Notes: generated by a model from the sequence alone, not told the origin. Shown: positions 1-13,245, counted from the first letter of the stretch. The stretch: 64,000 nt of DNA from Ephydatia muelleri (GCA_013339895.1 JABACO010000018.1:925453-989452), one strand, 5' to 3'. Numbers and translations are program-made.

Positions 1-74
1 AATAGAAAGTTGATGGCTACCTTCACCCTCGAAATGAACTGTCAATACCATGCAAGCTTTTTCAGTACTGGTTT

Positions 75-465
75 TCAGTGACCATTAGGGTTTTGGATCA
101 TTGACCCACCTTCATGGGGATTGTAAGGGTTTTGGATCATTGACCCACCTTCATGGGGATTGTAAGGGTTTTGGATCAGTGACCACCTTCATGGGGATTG
201 TAAGGGTTTTAGATCATTGACCACCTTCATGGGGATTGTAAGGGTTTTAGATCATTGACCCACCTTCATGGGGATTGTAAGGGTTTTGGATCATTGACCC
301 ACCTTCATGGGGATTGTAAGGGTTTCGGATCATTGACCACCTTCATGGGGATTGTAAGGGTTTCGGATCATTGACCACCTTCATGGGGATTGTAAGGGTT
401 TTGGATCAGTGACCCACCTTCATGGGGATTGTAAGGGTTTTTTTTAGATCAGTGACCACCTTCAT
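75..465. repeat. Minisatellite in EDC4 intron, about 39-bp unit
   Basis: About ten imperfect copies of a unit of roughly 37-39 bp, each containing ttcatggggattgtaaggg followed by ttttggatcattgacc. It fills most of the intron before the first visible EDC4 exon. The last units degrade into a 40-bp duplicated ACACAC-bearing segment (about 465-530) and an AC run that ends at the exon acceptor. No coding signal is seen in 1-589. Confidence 0.9.
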
Positions 466-589
466 GGTGAACATACACACACACCACACATCGACCACCT
501 TCATGGTGAACATACACACACACCACACATCACCCACATGTGTACACTCGTACCACACATCACCAACATGTACACACACACACACACAG

Positions 590-3500
590 ACGATCACAGA
601 CCTTTCGATGTCACCTGATGGCCTGGTCCTAGCCTCCTCCAGTGAAGATGGTCACCTCAAGTTCTGGCAGATAGACTGGGAGAACAGGACCCACAAGTGT
701 CTCCATGACTACGTACCTCACAACGGCGCACCTGTCACCAGACTCATCTTCTGTGACAATCACACGATCCGCGACCCCTCGTACGTCCGCGTGGTGGGTG
801 GGCGTGGCATGTGATGACAAAACAGGTCTTGGAGTTTGCAGGGAGGCAACAATTTAAGCACTGAATGACACAAGGGATTGGATTTGTTGCATGAACTCTG
901 TGTAATTGCATTGACTGCAGGGCACAGTTTTGGAGGTTTTTGATTACGGCCGCCAATGACAGCAGTGAGGTGAAGCTATGGTGCACCATCACTTGGAAGT
1001 GTTTGCAGACCATCAGGTAGAGTGAAGGTGTCTGCACATGTATGTGTGTTTCTGTGTGTGTCTCTGTGTGTGCATGTATGTGTATTTCTGTGTGTGTGTT
1101 TCTGTGTGTGTCTCTGCGTGTGCATGTATGTGTGTATGCGGCTTTGTGTGTGTGCATGTATGTGTGTATGTGTGTGCATATTTGTGTGCATGTGTGTGTG
1201 TATGTCTGCATGTATGTATGTATGTGTGTATGTATGTATTTGTGTATGTATGTGTGGTGTGTGCGTGTGCGTGTGTGTATGTGTATGTGTGTGTGTACAT
1301 GGTGTGCTTATTATGTAACATCACATACTAAATCCTTTGCTGATGTTTTCGGTGACCTCATCTCACCAGCTTCCTCCCTCCTGTGGACCAACCCACTGAG
1401 TCCCACCCCCATGTTCTGCTGTCTCTGGACCACTCGGCCAAGTACCTGTTGGTGGCTGATTCACACAGAATGGTTGGTCACTATTAGCTAGCTAGATCCC
1501 CTTCTCTTGGGTTTGTTTGTGCTGTGTGTATCCAACCTACATGGTATGATGTTCAGGAATGATGCAACACTTTCAGAATGACTCAGGACTGCATTTAGTT
1601 GGTTAGATTGTTTACAAGCTGTGCTGATTAGGCGAATGGCGTCCGTGCCTGCAAAATTAAATTATGATTAATGGGTAGCAACTGAATCAAGACCTACTAA
1701 AAAATAAGTGAAATTGTAACAAAATATTATTTGTTATTCATAAAATAGTACACAAAATGTTCACTAATTCTAATTTTGGTTAATCGCAATAATGTGTTCC
1801 AAAAGCTCACAAATTGCATTATTAATTTAATGTTCAATTATTTTGATGAACTGGTTTTATAATATTCTATTAGAAATTATTCTATTTAGAAATGAAACTT
1901 TTCTTGCAGTTTGGATATTATTGGGTGTTGACACATTTACTCTCTCCTTTGCCTCCCCATCCCTCCTCTTTCCTCTTTCTTCTCCTACCTCCCTTCTCTC
2001 TTGTTCCTCCTCTCTTCTCCTTCTCTCCACCCTCCCTCCTCCCTCTCTCCACAGGTCCTCTACATTCTTCAGCTCTTCCAAGATGGCACTACGGGCGATG
2101 CGTCGTTTGTTTCCCTCACAGAGTATCCACTCACCCAGCCCATCATCAGCTTTGTGGTGGTGGGCAGCAAGCCACTGCCATTGGAGGAGAGTGGAGATGA
2201 GCTGGATACTTCTCCAATCCACGCAACCGAGTTCGACAGTCGTCGGAATGGAGTGGTGTTGAACCTCCAATGCATACAGACCAAGTGAGGGGTGGGGTGA
2301 GGTGGGGATAAGGGGTGGGGTGAGGTGGGGATAAGGGGTGGGGCGAGGTGGGGATAAGGGGTGGGGTGAGGTGGGGATAAGGGGTGGAGCGAGGTGGGGA
2401 TAAGGTTTGGGGCGAGGTGGGGATAAGGGGTGGGGCGAGGTGGGGATAAGGGGTGGGGCGAGGTGGGGATAAGGGGTGGGGCGAGGTGGGGATAAGGGGT
2501 GGGGCGAGGTGGGGATAAAGGGTGGGGCAAGGTGGGGATAAGGGGTGGGGCGAGGTGGGGATAAAGGGTGGGGCGAGGTGGGGATAAGGGGTGGGGCAAG
2601 GTGGGGATAAGGGGTGGGGCAAAGTACAGAGAGAGAGACGTGTGACAGAGTGTGGGGATGCCTAGATGAAAGGGTGGAGCATACATGACCAAATAAGGGC
2701 TTCAGCGAGTTGCATACAGACCTCTGTTAAATTCTGTGTTTAGGAATTATTCTGAAGTTCAGCTCAGTCTTTCGTGCATGCACAAGTTCTCTATCCCCAC
2801 CATACCATCATTTATCATCCTCTCCTCCCTGTCATCTCTCTTTTAGGTCTATGCAGGAGATGCATGTTCGCTTTGAGCCACCTGACATAGTGGGTATACC
2901 CCCGCCATCTGTGGACCTGACACTGACAGACACTCAGGCCAAAGATGGTACGTGGCTCATCCGTCTTTCTTCCTCCCCTCCCTCCTCCCCCTCCTCTCCT
3001 TCCCCCATCCTTCCCACAGTTCACTGTTTCATTGTGTTGCCAAGGGTTAAATGGTTGTCACTTTGCAGTTACAGTCGGGTTGCTCTACTATAGTCCTGAC
3101 GATTAAATTTCGTACAAAATTTGTACTTTTGTAATGCAATAATATTTGTTTTGATCTGCATTAATCCAGTTTGATATCATTAATCACGTGTGTCTCTGCT
3201 GTCTCCAGTTGTGAACCTCCCACAACCACATACATCCACAGGACCTCCTCCCCAGCCTCCTCCCCTCCTGCCTCCCACCCACTTCCCATCCCTTCTCGAA
3301 GACGCTCCGGTCCCCACCCCCGTCAGGCTGTTCACGCCGTCAGATCTGGTGTCCACCTCGTCTCTCACCTTACCGGGGTCACTTCTCCAGTCCTCCAGCC
3401 TCCCTTCCCTCTCCCAAGTGGCGCTGCCCAAGACCACCACCTCCCTACTCCACCCTTTGAGCCTCACCTCGCCCACCCTTGGCACACTCTCCCACTCCCT

Positions 3501-6500
3501 CCCGGCTGAATCCAGCAGCTTGTGGTTGACCTCGGGTTCCCAGGAAAAACCGCTCACGGAAGATATTCACAACCTGCCCCTGGACGGCGATGGGACTGGG
3601 GAAGAGGAGATGGAGGCGGAGATTGCTGCGGCCCACGAGCGTTTTATGGAGTTAATTAAACCTGAGCATCCTCCGCCGAGTGTGGAAGGAGGGAGCACCA
3701 ATCCTTTCTCCTACGAGCAATTTGTCCAGGCATTAGATGCGAAGAGAGAGCTCTCCCCCACGGCAAAGGCCTCTAAGCACCAGAAGATCCCCCGGGGGGA
3801 GGGGGAGGGGCAAAGCATCAGTGGGGACGAGGAGACGGAGAGTGCGGGGGCGGAGGTGGTGGTGAGCCAGGAGCTGAGTGGGGAGGAGGTGGTGGAGGCC
3901 GCACCTCCTGCCCTGACCGACGAGGAGAAGGGAGGAGAGAAGGGAGAGGAAGGAAGGGAGATAGGGGCAGGGTGGCCGGATCTGATGAGCGAGTCGCAGG
4001 TGAAACCTATTCAATTGCTGATTAGTGACGAGACTGGGGAGGAGAGGCTTCCGAGGGTCGCGGAAAGGGGGGTGAACTCGTTTATGGAGAGAGAGGATGC
4101 TTCAAGAGACGGCAGCGATGCGTCCCAAGTGTGTGGTTGGATAGGAGCTAGGGTGTATGTGTGTTCAGTGCTTGGGTTGTTTGCATATATATGTGTGAGC
4201 TCTGTGCTGTTGTTATAAGGGGTTTTGTGATGATGTCACCATCTCAATCAAAAAGTTAACGCATCTCATCATCTTTGCTTACCTTATCTTGTTGTCACCC
4301 TCGCCTCATCATCCTACCTCACAATGTCCACCTTCTCTCACACCCCAGGACCATGAAGTGGCGGAAGAAGATGCAGTTGCTGTAAAGGAGGAGGTACTGA
4401 ATCAGTTGGGGCATCAGTTGCTAGGGGCAACCTCCCAGCCCCACCAGGACGAGGAGTCTGGTAGGTGTGGCCTGTGATATCATCTTCATCACCACTCACT
4501 GTCATGATGGTACTGTGTGCTGAAAGGTCAAATTTTAAAGCATCTCTTTTCTGATGTTAAAAGAGAAAACCAAAAGAGTCCACTTATGCAAAGTAGCCAT
4601 ATTGAGCACGCAAACAAACATAGGATGGTTGTGTAGCAGTGCATGCTGTAAGTGAAAGTGCACACGCGTAGTCAGACCCTGTGCTGATCATGGCATTGGG
4701 CAGTTATGTGAGTGGAGAATGCTAGAGAACAGACCTGTATCCAACTTACCACCATCTTGCCGTACCTCACCTCACGCTAAACTAGTCCTCTCATACCAAG
4801 GTACCCTTTCCTCCCTCGTGTCTGTCCTCTTTTCTCACCTCCTGCTTCTTCCCTGCTTCTCACCTTTGATCCCCTTGTTCGCACCTCTCTCTTCAAGCAG
4901 GCACAAAAGAACAAGAACTGCTGGAGGTTCCTGAGGCAGCCTCTGTCGTTAGTAAGAAGAAGACTCCCAGAAGAGTTAAAAGACGTAGGAGCAAGACAAA
5001 GAACTCTGGTCCTCTGGAGGCAGTCAAGTGAGTGCAGGTGTAGATATTTGAAATCAATCTGAGGAGGGAAGGTTTGACTTAGGGTGTATTGTAAATGATT
5101 TGGAAGAGCGGGGTCCTAACAGGTGAGCTTGTTTGTCATCCCTAGAGTGTGCATTATTTATAATCAAGAGCTCTGGCTAGAGGTGTGTCCATATTCATAG
5201 CATTAAACTTAAACCACTGCAGAAAGTGTGAATATGTGTGGAGCAGAAGTGAGGTGGTTTTTGTAGTAGGAGTGAGGTGATTAGTTTACTAGGAATCGAT
5301 AACGATAATCTGATTTGAGATGTTCACCTGTAGTGTCCAAAACATGGGCACCGCAGGGACAATATACTGTAAGTAAAGGGTTAAGTGCTATTCTGACTGA
5401 AGGGTTAAATACGGTGCTACATTGGTACTAAAGTGCAAAACAACTGTGTTGAAGCAGTGGTGTCGTCTTTCTCAGCAACCATTCTGACGGGGAGCCTACC
5501 TCTGTCAGCTCTGAGCCACTCGAAGCCCCCTCCATTGCTGAGCTTCAGCGCATGGTTGCTAAGCAACAGGAAGAGATAAAGGAGCTGAAGGAGCTTCATT
5601 CTCGCAGCTTTGCATCCCTCCAGCATCAGTTGAGTGGGATCTCAGCACCCGTACTTGAGGAACTGAAGGCCATGTCATTGGACCAACGTATCCTGCTTTT
5701 CCCATCCCTGGTGGGGAAATTGGGAAGTTTCATTTCCCTGAAGTCTACACAACAAAGTCGCATCTCATCCTCTTTATTTGCAGACACAAGCATTAGTTAA
5801 TTGAAATTGAGTGAAAAATAGAAGCATCACTGCATGAACCTTTTGAAAAATAGAAGCATTACTGCATGAACGTTTTCAAAGCAAGCATTGGTTCATTAGT
5901 AGTGGTTGTGGTCTGGCCATTTATGGTATGAGATTTAGTGGGTGTGTGGATTGAAGCAGCCATCCTCTGACCTTGACTGAGCCCTTCCAGAGCAGAGATA
6001 TGATAGACTGAGCAAGGAGGGGGCCCTTGAGAAACAGAAGCAAGACAAGTTCCTCAATAGTCTCTCCCAGAGTGTCAATTCTACCATTAATGCCAAACTG
6101 GAGAAACTGGTCAAACAGGAAATGAAGAGTACTGTGCTTCCAGGTGAGGTTTACTTCTTAACCCTATTTGACTGGCTTGAGTTGTTTTGTAATCTTTTCA
6201 GCTGTGATGGCAGCCGTAGAGCAGAAGTCAAGTGTGACAGCCAATGTAGCTGTGATTGAGGCTGTGAGAGGTGCTCTAGCTAGCAAGGTAAGGACATAGG
6301 GTAATTGTTAGCTAATTGTGTATTGTTATCTACTAGTGTGCGCGGGTGCACAGGGTATTGGAATGATGATATAAATTATGGTTAACCTTCTAACGCTGGA
6401 ATTGGTCAGTGCATGGCACTTGTAACTAGGGTCTATCATTGGCCGGGCCTCGTGGTTAGCATCATAGCACCATGTTTGGGGGTGTGGTGAGATGGCACCT

Positions 6501-8438
6501 CCCCAGTCGTACGGGGCCAGATTCCTGCCCGGGAGGTATCACATCGTCCGCCATGGATGATGGAAAATTACTTTAAAAAAAGAATAAATTAAGAGACGTG
6601 AGGTGGGTTGAGCAAAGTGGCGAACGCTGATTTGCGCAGGCGCAATGTGCTAGCTGAGGTGGCTCACGTGCGTGTGTGCGCGCTGCCGGGCTCGTCGGTT
6701 AACCTGGTTTAACTTCCTTAAACCTTATGTAATAACTTATTTAAATTGTGACCCCACCAACCCCTACAGGAACTGGTTGAGGCATTGACAGTCTCTGTAA
6801 GCCATAATATCCAGAGGATAGTGTCCAGTTCATACGACCAGGCATTTAGAAGTACAGTCCTTCCGTCGTTTGAGAAGGCGTGTCAGGAGATGTTTAGGCA
6901 GTTGGACGAAGCCTTCAGGGCCGGCACCACAGAGTGTGAGTTTCGGTTGCTTTTTGGCCCCTCTCTTCCCCCTGCCTCCTCCCCTCCCCCCCCCCCCCCC
7001 CCCCGATCACATCTGCACCCTGCCTTGTCCCCAGACCTTACACAGCTCCAACGGCAGCGTCAGCAGGACCCCGCCCCTCAGCAGCTGATGGCAGCGGTGT
7101 GTGGGCTACAGGGCCATGTGGTACAGCTCTCTGCTCCCAACTCATCGCTTGTCCAAGTGTTGCAGAGTTCAGTGCGTCAGGAAATGCAACCTGTGTCCCA
7201 ACAGTATGTCAGGGTGGTGGATGGGGAGAGGGAGAGGGAAAGGAAGGAAGGAGGAGAGGGGAAGGGGGGAAGGAAGGAGGGGAGAGGGGAAGGAAAGAGG
7301 GGATATCTGCCTCTGCCCTATGGAGATTGCACACATAAATTAAACTGCCTTATGGACCCTCAACCCATACCTCCCATACCTCTGCCCCCAGCAGCCCCTA
7401 GGGCTTGTGAGGGTCTTGATGAGAGGGACTAGGGCGTGTGAGGGTCTGGATGAGAGGGATGAGGTCTTGTGAGGGTCTTGATGAGAGGGACGAGGTCTTG
7501 TAAGGTCTTGATGAGAGGGGCTAGGTCTTGTGAGGGTCTTGATGAGAGGGATGAGGTCTTGTGAGGGTCTTGATGAGAGGGGCTAGGTCTGGATGAGAGG
7601 GACTAGGTCTGGATGAGAGGGACTAGGTCTGGATGAGAGGGACTAGGTCTGGATGAGAGGGACTAGGTCTGGATGAGAGGGACTAGGTCTGGACTAGGTC
7701 TGGATGAGAGTGACTTGGTCTTGTGAGGATCTTGATGAGAGAGGCTAGGTCTGGATGAGAGGGACTAGGTCTTGTGAGGGTCTTGATGAGAGGGGCTAGG
7801 TCTGGAGGAGAGGGATGAGGTCTTGTGAGGGTCTTGATGAGAGGGGCTAGGTCTTGATGAGAGGGACGAGGTCTTGTGAGGGTCTTGATGAGAGGGACAA
7901 GGTCTTGTGAGGGTCTTGATGAGAGGGACGAGGTCTTGTAAGGGTCTTGATGAGAGGGGCTAGGTCTGGATGAGAGGGACTAGGGTGTGAGGGTCTTGAT
8001 GAGAGGGGCTAGGTCTGGAGAGAGGGACTAGGTCTTGTGAGGGTCTTGATGAGAGGGACTAGGTCTGGAGAGAGGGACTAGGTCTTGTGAGGGTCTTGAT
8101 GAGAGGGGCTAGGGGTTTTGGGGAGCATCCACCTAGTGAGAGTGCTAGATCTCGAGTAAGGGGCTCCAGGCCTTCGATGAAGTCCCTGCGGAAGGATCAC
8201 TGAATAAAGTTCTCACTTCCTCTAGGCTGCAGCAGGCCTTTGCTGAGGTGATGAGGAGGGAACTTGGAACTGCCTTTGAGCGGCAGACAGCTGCTCTCAA
8301 TGCCCAGCTGAAGGCAGAAATGGGTGTGGCTTTTGAGAGAAATGCCTCTGTTCTAAATACCCAGATGAAAGCCCAGGAGATGAAGAAGGTGAAAGAGGTA
8401 GGTGTAGAGTGTAGATGTGGATATGTGTGTGTGGTTGT

Positions 8439-8525
<87 letters not shown>

Positions 8526-9792
8526 TGCACACATTGCCATTGGGGACAAGATGTAAAGTGACACCATATGAGGAGATTGCTGAGTTTGGGGTGGCAGTGT
8601 TCAGCCAAATAAAAGGAGATATCTTATATGTGTGTAGACAATAGTAGTGTGCCTGGTACGTCATTTGTTATGTATACTTTGTATACTTGTTGATGTGCTT
8701 TATTTAGGGGGAGATTCAGCAGCTCCTGGCAGCCAAGCAACTGAACAAAGCCTTTGAAGTGGCCCTGTCCTTGTCAGACCTGTCCATGGTCATGTTCGTG
8801 TGTCAGCAGGTGACCCCAGATGAGGTGTTTGGCAGTGCAGACTGCCCTCTCACCCAGCCAGTCCTCCTGTCTCTCATCCAGCAGCTGTCTGTCAACCTCT
8901 CTGATAATCTTGATCTCAAGATAGGGTCAGTTTATTGTGTTGTTAGCTTATTTAACCTACGCAGCCACAACATCATTGCTGGGAGACCCTCTGAATTCAA
9001 TTACAGTTCATTTCCCAGAACTTCATAGTCTTGTGCCCAAGATGGTGCCTGAAGTTCAGCATAAACAGAGCAATTGCTGGCAACCATGTCTCAGTGAATA
9101 TGCACTGTCCTTCATCCCCAATGGCACACACAACCACACACACAACCACACACACAGCCACACACACAACCACACACACAGCCACACACACAACCACACA
9201 CACAGCCACACACACAACCACACACACAACCACACACACAACCACACACACTGACAGATTCTCATGTGAGTCAGTGTTGCCTGCCAACAAAGTTGCCCTG
9301 AAGTTACCCCATTATGCTGACCATTACAAATATCATCAACTGCCCATTTGTTTGTATTGGCTGGTGGACAGTACACACACATATGTTGCGCATAGAAATG
9401 TATTGACAGTACACACACATATGTTGTGTATAGAAATGTATTGACAGTACAACGTTGCCCCATTGGATTAGTGAGCATACACTGTAACCTTGCCTTCTAT
9501 AGTGCAAAGTTGGGTCACCCTCCTCCCTGAAATACAGCAGAGAGCAATTTTGAGATGGCTACCACTATATTTAATAGCAGTGTTCACTTGCAGGTACTTG
9601 GAGAGCTCCATTTTGTCATTGGACCCAAAGTCTGATACAGTTAAGAATCACATGACTCCAGTGCTGAATGGGCTTACCAAAGGGCTGACCAGTGTTGAGA
9701 AGAGCATCGAGTCAACCCCAGAGTCTGCCGGCCTCTGCAAGCAAGTCCGAAGGCTCAGAAAAATTGCTGAACGTCTGTGTCTGGGACGTTGA
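590..9792 (+). CDS. EDC4: EDC4 (enhancer of mRNA decapping 4 / Ge-1), 3' part, 16 exons
   Basis: Scaffold that brings DCP2 and DCP1 together for mRNA decapping in P-bodies. Exons that join in frame with GT-AG borders: 590-780, 921-1016, 1370-1472, 2055-2284, 2847-2947, 3209-4128, 4349-4460, 4901-5027, 5476-5687, 5991-6143, 6202-6287, 6770-6935, 7035-7203, 8226-8397, 8708-8925, 9594-9792 (TGA). They give at least 1084 codons; the 5' end lies left of the window. The start is WD40 sequence (LSMSPDGLVLASSSEDGHLK, then FWRFLITAA). The large exon 3209-4128 codes a Pro/Ser-rich then acidic linker. Exons from 5476 on are Gln/Glu-rich coiled coil with LPSFEKACQEMFRQLDEAF, an EDC4 signature. The C-terminal helical domain has CPLTQPVLLSLIQQL, as in animal EDC4. 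Introns hold only repeats and AT-rich filler. The exon assignment is my reading; the family call is firm. Confidence 0.93.
1022..1312. repeat. TG-rich microsatellite in EDC4 intron
   Basis: Imperfect TG/TATG/TCTG repeat filling the intron between exons 921-1016 and 1370-1472. Cys/Val-rich frames on one strand and Thr/His-rich frames on the other are by-products of the repeat. Confidence 0.9.
2285..2625. repeat. GGGGTGAGG-type minisatellite starting at a splice donor
   Basis: About 15 copies of a 22-bp G-rich unit (ggtggggcgaggtggggata plus agg) begin at the first intron base after the exon ending at 2284. The real donor gtgagg is the first unit, and early units repeat a gtgaggtgg donor-like string. 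The strand is strongly G-rich and could form quadruplexes. The rest of the intron to 2846 is unremarkable. Confidence 0.9.
6436..6600 (+). mobile_element. Possible tRNA-derived SINE relic in EDC4 intron
   Basis: The segment starts ggccgggcctcgtggttagc, resembling a tRNA 5' half with an A-box-like tggttagcat. About 80 bp on it has a B-box-like ggccagattcctgcccggga, and it ends in an A-rich tail. It lies in the intron between exons ending 6287 and starting 6770. No target duplication was found, so the call is tentative. Confidence 0.4.
7424..8118. repeat. GATGAGAGGGAC minisatellite in EDC4 intron
   Basis: Roughly 30 units of 19-30 bp built from gatgagagggactaggtct with variable ttgtgagggtct inserts. 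It fills most of the intron between exons 7035-7203 and 8226-8397. The section at 7585-7690 is a pure run of the short 19-bp unit, which suggests recent local expansion. Confidence 0.9.
8420..8530. repeat. (GT)n microsatellite
   Basis: About 90 bp of GT repeat followed by gcgt units, in the intron after the EDC4 exon ending at 8397. Confidence 0.95.
9118..9254. repeat. ACACACAACC/ACACACAGCC minisatellite
   Basis: Tandem 10-20 bp units alternating acacacaacc and acacacagcc in the last EDC4 intron. A further 36-bp direct repeat with tatgttg and tagaaatgtattgacag follows at about 9370-9450. Confidence 0.9.
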
Positions 9793-9977
9793 GGAGGTGG
9801 GTGTGGCTTTACTTGTGCCCCACCCACTCTGCAGTTATCTTTATATCTGTATCACGAGATAATGCAGCAGTTGAACTTGGATTCAGTATCTTTTGATTTC
9901 TTTCTATTGATTGCAGCTGATTTGTTTCACTGTGCTGGATTAAAATGGATTGCATGGAAATTGTTATCAAGTGTGTA

Positions 9978-11415
9978 ACTTCAGGGACATAACTTCAGGG
10001 ACATAACTTCAGGGGCATAACTTCAGGGACATAACTTCAGGGACATAACTTCAGGGGCATAACTTCAGGGACATAACTTCAGGGGCATAACTTCAGGGAC
10101 ATAACTTCAGGGGCATAACTTCAGGGACATAACTTCAGGGGCATAACTTCAGGGACATAACTTCAGGGGCATAACTTCAGGGACATAACTTCAGGGGCAT
10201 AACTTCAGGGACATAACTTCAGGGACATAACTTCAGGGGCGTAACTTCAGGGACGTAACTTCAGGGGCATAACTTCAGGGACATAACTTCAGGGACATAA
10301 CTTCAGGGACGTAACTTCAGGGACATAACTTCAGGGACATAACTTCAGGGGCGTAACTTCAGGGACATAACTTCAGGGGCATAACTTCAGGGACATAACT
10401 TCAGGGACATAACTTCAGGGGCATAACTTCAGGGGCATAACTTCAGGGACATAACTTCAGGGACATAACTTCAGGGGCGTAACTTCAGGGACATAACTTC
10501 AGGGACATAACTTCAGGGGCATAACTTCAGGGACATAACTTCAGGGACATAACTTCAGGGACATAACTTCAGGGGCGTAACTTCAGGGACATAACTTCAG
10601 GGGCATAACTTCAGGGACATAACTTCAGGGACATAACTTCAGGGGCATAACTTCAGGGACATAACTTCAGGGGCATAACTTCAGGGACATAACTTCAGGG
10701 GCATAACTTCAGGGACATAACTTCAGGGGCATAACTTCAGGGACATAACTTCAGGGGCATAACTTCAGGGACATAACTTCAGGGGCATAACTTCAGGGAC
10801 ATAACTTCAGGGACATAACTTCAGGGGCGTAACTTCAGGGACGTAACTTCAGGGGCATAACTTCAGGGACATAACTTCAGGGACATAACTTCAGGGACGT
10901 AACTTCAGGGACATAACTTCAGGGACATAACTTCAGGGGCGTAACTTCAGGGACATAACTTCAGGGGCATAACTTCAGGGACATAACTTCAGGGACATAA
11001 CTTCAGGGACATAACTTCAGGGGCATAACTTCAGGGGCATAACTTCAGGGACATAACTTCAGGGACATAACTTCAGGGGCGTAACTTCAGGGACATAACT
11101 TCAGGGACATAACTTCAGGGGCATAACTTCAGGGACATAACTTCAGGGACATAACTTCAGGGACATAACTTCAGGGGCGTAACTTCAGGGACATAACTTC
11201 AGGGGCATAACTTCAGGGACATAACTTCAGGGACATAACTTCAGGGACATAACTTCAGGGGCATAACTTCAGGGGCATAACTTCAGGGGCATAACTTCAG
11301 GGACATAACTTCAGGGGCGTAACTTCAGGGACATAACTTCAGGGGCGTAACTTCAGGGACATAACTTCAGGGACATAACTTCAGGGGCATAACTTCAGGG
11401 GCGTAACTTCAGGCG
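9978..11415. repeat. 14-bp satellite, about 102 copies
   Basis: Continuous array of the 14-mer ataacttcagggac starting about 190 bp after the EDC4 stop. Three interspersed variants differ at two positions (gacat, ggcat, ggcgt); length is almost invariant. The variant order repeats in longer blocks, a sign of higher-order duplication. No spacers or coding signal. Confidence 0.97.
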
Positions 11416-11799
11416 CTTACTCCAGACCACTGTGAATTTCTAGATTCGAATATTGTGTGAACTATGCACAGTACATGTAAGTAGAATTGTGTAGGGCACT
11501 GATTTATTCATGGTTGTGCCCAAGGCCTTCGTGATATTTGGGAAGGGGCTGGAGGGGTTTCTAAATTTGCACATCACTCCTGATTTAATTTAATTTTCTG
11601 ACTCATGTGCAAATAAGAGAAGTATTTTCCGGACCTTGTGTGTTCATTGTGAGACTCCACCTCAAACACTCATACTGAGAACACTGATTGCAGTTTGATG
11701 ATCAAATTTATAATTTAATTTTACCATGACCAAGGTGGTATATTTAAAAACATGCTGGACAATAGTGTTAAATATGAATATTATTATCCACTCTGGCGC
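11416..11799. other. Unannotated spacer
   Basis: AT-rich sequence between the 14-bp satellite and the KH-gene relic. No exon, repeat or promoter could be supported. Confidence 0.5.
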
Positions 11800-11965
11800 A
11801 TTTTATTGCAATGTACAGGAAGCTGAAATGCATCAAGATGGCCCTAATTCCAAATAAAGAGCAAACTCTTTTCATTTCCTTAGTGTTGAAAGAAAAGCAA
11901 ATGTATCTACAATGTGAGGACACATCTGAAGAAAGATGTTGCATTTGGAAGGTAGAGAAGCTTCA
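11800..11965 (+). pseudogene. Relic of KH-gene exon 4
   Basis: The stretch from 'aggaagctgaaatgcatcaagatg' (about 11817) through 'cttttcatttccttagtgttgaaagaaaagc' aligns with exon 4 of KH-A (14016-14137), including the preceding acceptor-like cag. In that frame it has an early stop (TAA at about 11847), so it is non-functional. No flanking exons are recognisable. It shows that the KH family was once present in another tandem copy here. Confidence 0.65.
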
Positions 11966-12268
11966 GTGTCAACCTTATTGCCACTTGGTCGAAATTAAAA
12001 CTAGCAGTGGAGTGTATATGCAATTGAGTACTCACTGTGCCTCCAGGGCATATGTTCGCTGTGCCCTCCTAAAAACATTCTGTTTATCTCTTTACTTCGA
12101 GCTTTCAAATCTATGTTGGCAAATCTAGGAATCCTGAAATCCTTGGGCTCTTAATTGACATTAGAAGCACCATGACTCTTTACTAGATCACTATACAAAA
12201 AGGACATGCTACGACTTATTCTGGCTGGCTCCACAAACTTAGTTTCCATCACTGGAATATCATATAAT

Positions 12269-12526
12269 AATTGGGACAGTTTCCGCGAAAATTGCCCCAC
12301 GGTTAAAATGTTATAAAAATGCATCGCGTTTGAATCGCTATAACTTCCCAACAGATAACGCTATCGACTTCCTATTTTCAACACTTCATAGTGAAATGGT
12401 GTAGTATGAAGTGTTGAAAATAGGAAGTCGATAGCGTTATCCGTTGGAAAGTTATAGCGATTCAATCGCGATGCATTTTTATAACATTTTAACCGTGGGG
12501 CAATTTTCGCGGAAACTGTCCCAATT
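12269..12526. mobile_element. Foldback element FB1 (250 bp, TSD AATT)
   Basis: Near-perfect palindrome with ends gggacagtttccgcgaaaat and its complement, about 115 bp per arm, and a short centre near 12400. It is flanked by AATT at 12269-12272 and 12523-12526. It is the shortest member of the family at 39.4 and 45.2 kb, consisting only of the outermost arm segments, including cgctatcgacttcctatttt. Confidence 0.88.
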
Positions 12527-13245
12527 ATCGAACCTCGTTATACATGCTTCAAAATTGCTTGCCGTAAACTGGTGGACCTGTCTGTTGACAATTTCTTTCA
12601 AATGTATGCCTGAATCTCCTCAGTACACTCGTGGTCACTCAAATAGGTGAGGTCACTTCAGTCAGATATCAAGGTCTACCTCAGACACAACTTTTTCTCC
12701 GAATAATCGCTTCCGGATTTAAAACATGTGACCACATTTAAATCTATTCTTCATTTGTCTCAATTCTGTCGATAATAGGCTTTGTGTAAGTACCTTTCTA
12801 ACGAATGCTTTGTATTTATTAAAATAAAATGTAATCAATCAACTTCACGAACTGTTTGCTGAAACCACATAGACTATACTTGATGTGAGGTAGGTTGTAA
12901 TAAAAACCATCAAGAATTGTTTGTATATGCCTGCCTGACTCTTTACGTTATTATAAGATTGATAGCATGCACGTGATGCACCGTCTCCCGCCTCCAACAA
13001 ACAAACAAACAAAACTGCTCGTGTTTAAAACATTGTAATCGCGAACGCTACTGCGTATTAAGTGTACCATTTTATTTCTTGAAATGCTGAATAAGTTTGA
13101 GGGTGGTTACAGAGATGCGCACGTTTAAACACGAGGCAATTTTTGTGTTGGGGCAGAGGGAGGGAATGACATTAGGAATCTTAAATCGGTACAAGTCCGT
13201 AATTCGATACCGTCACATGAGAGGTTTGGTGTCACAAATTCTTCA
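12527..13245. other. Spacer upstream of KH-A
   Basis: AT-rich non-coding sequence that presumably includes the KH-A promoter. No TATA box or other element could be assigned. Frames crossing 13097-13291 overlap the KH-A first exon out of frame and lack homology to KH-B, so they were not called. Confidence 0.5.

Noticed and set aside
2069-2692. Long Pro/His-rich reverse frames
   Set aside because: They read through the 22-bp minisatellite in several frames; this is an EDC4 intron.
9978-11415. CRISPR-like regular array
   Set aside because: The units are contiguous with no spacers, and the window is eukaryotic.
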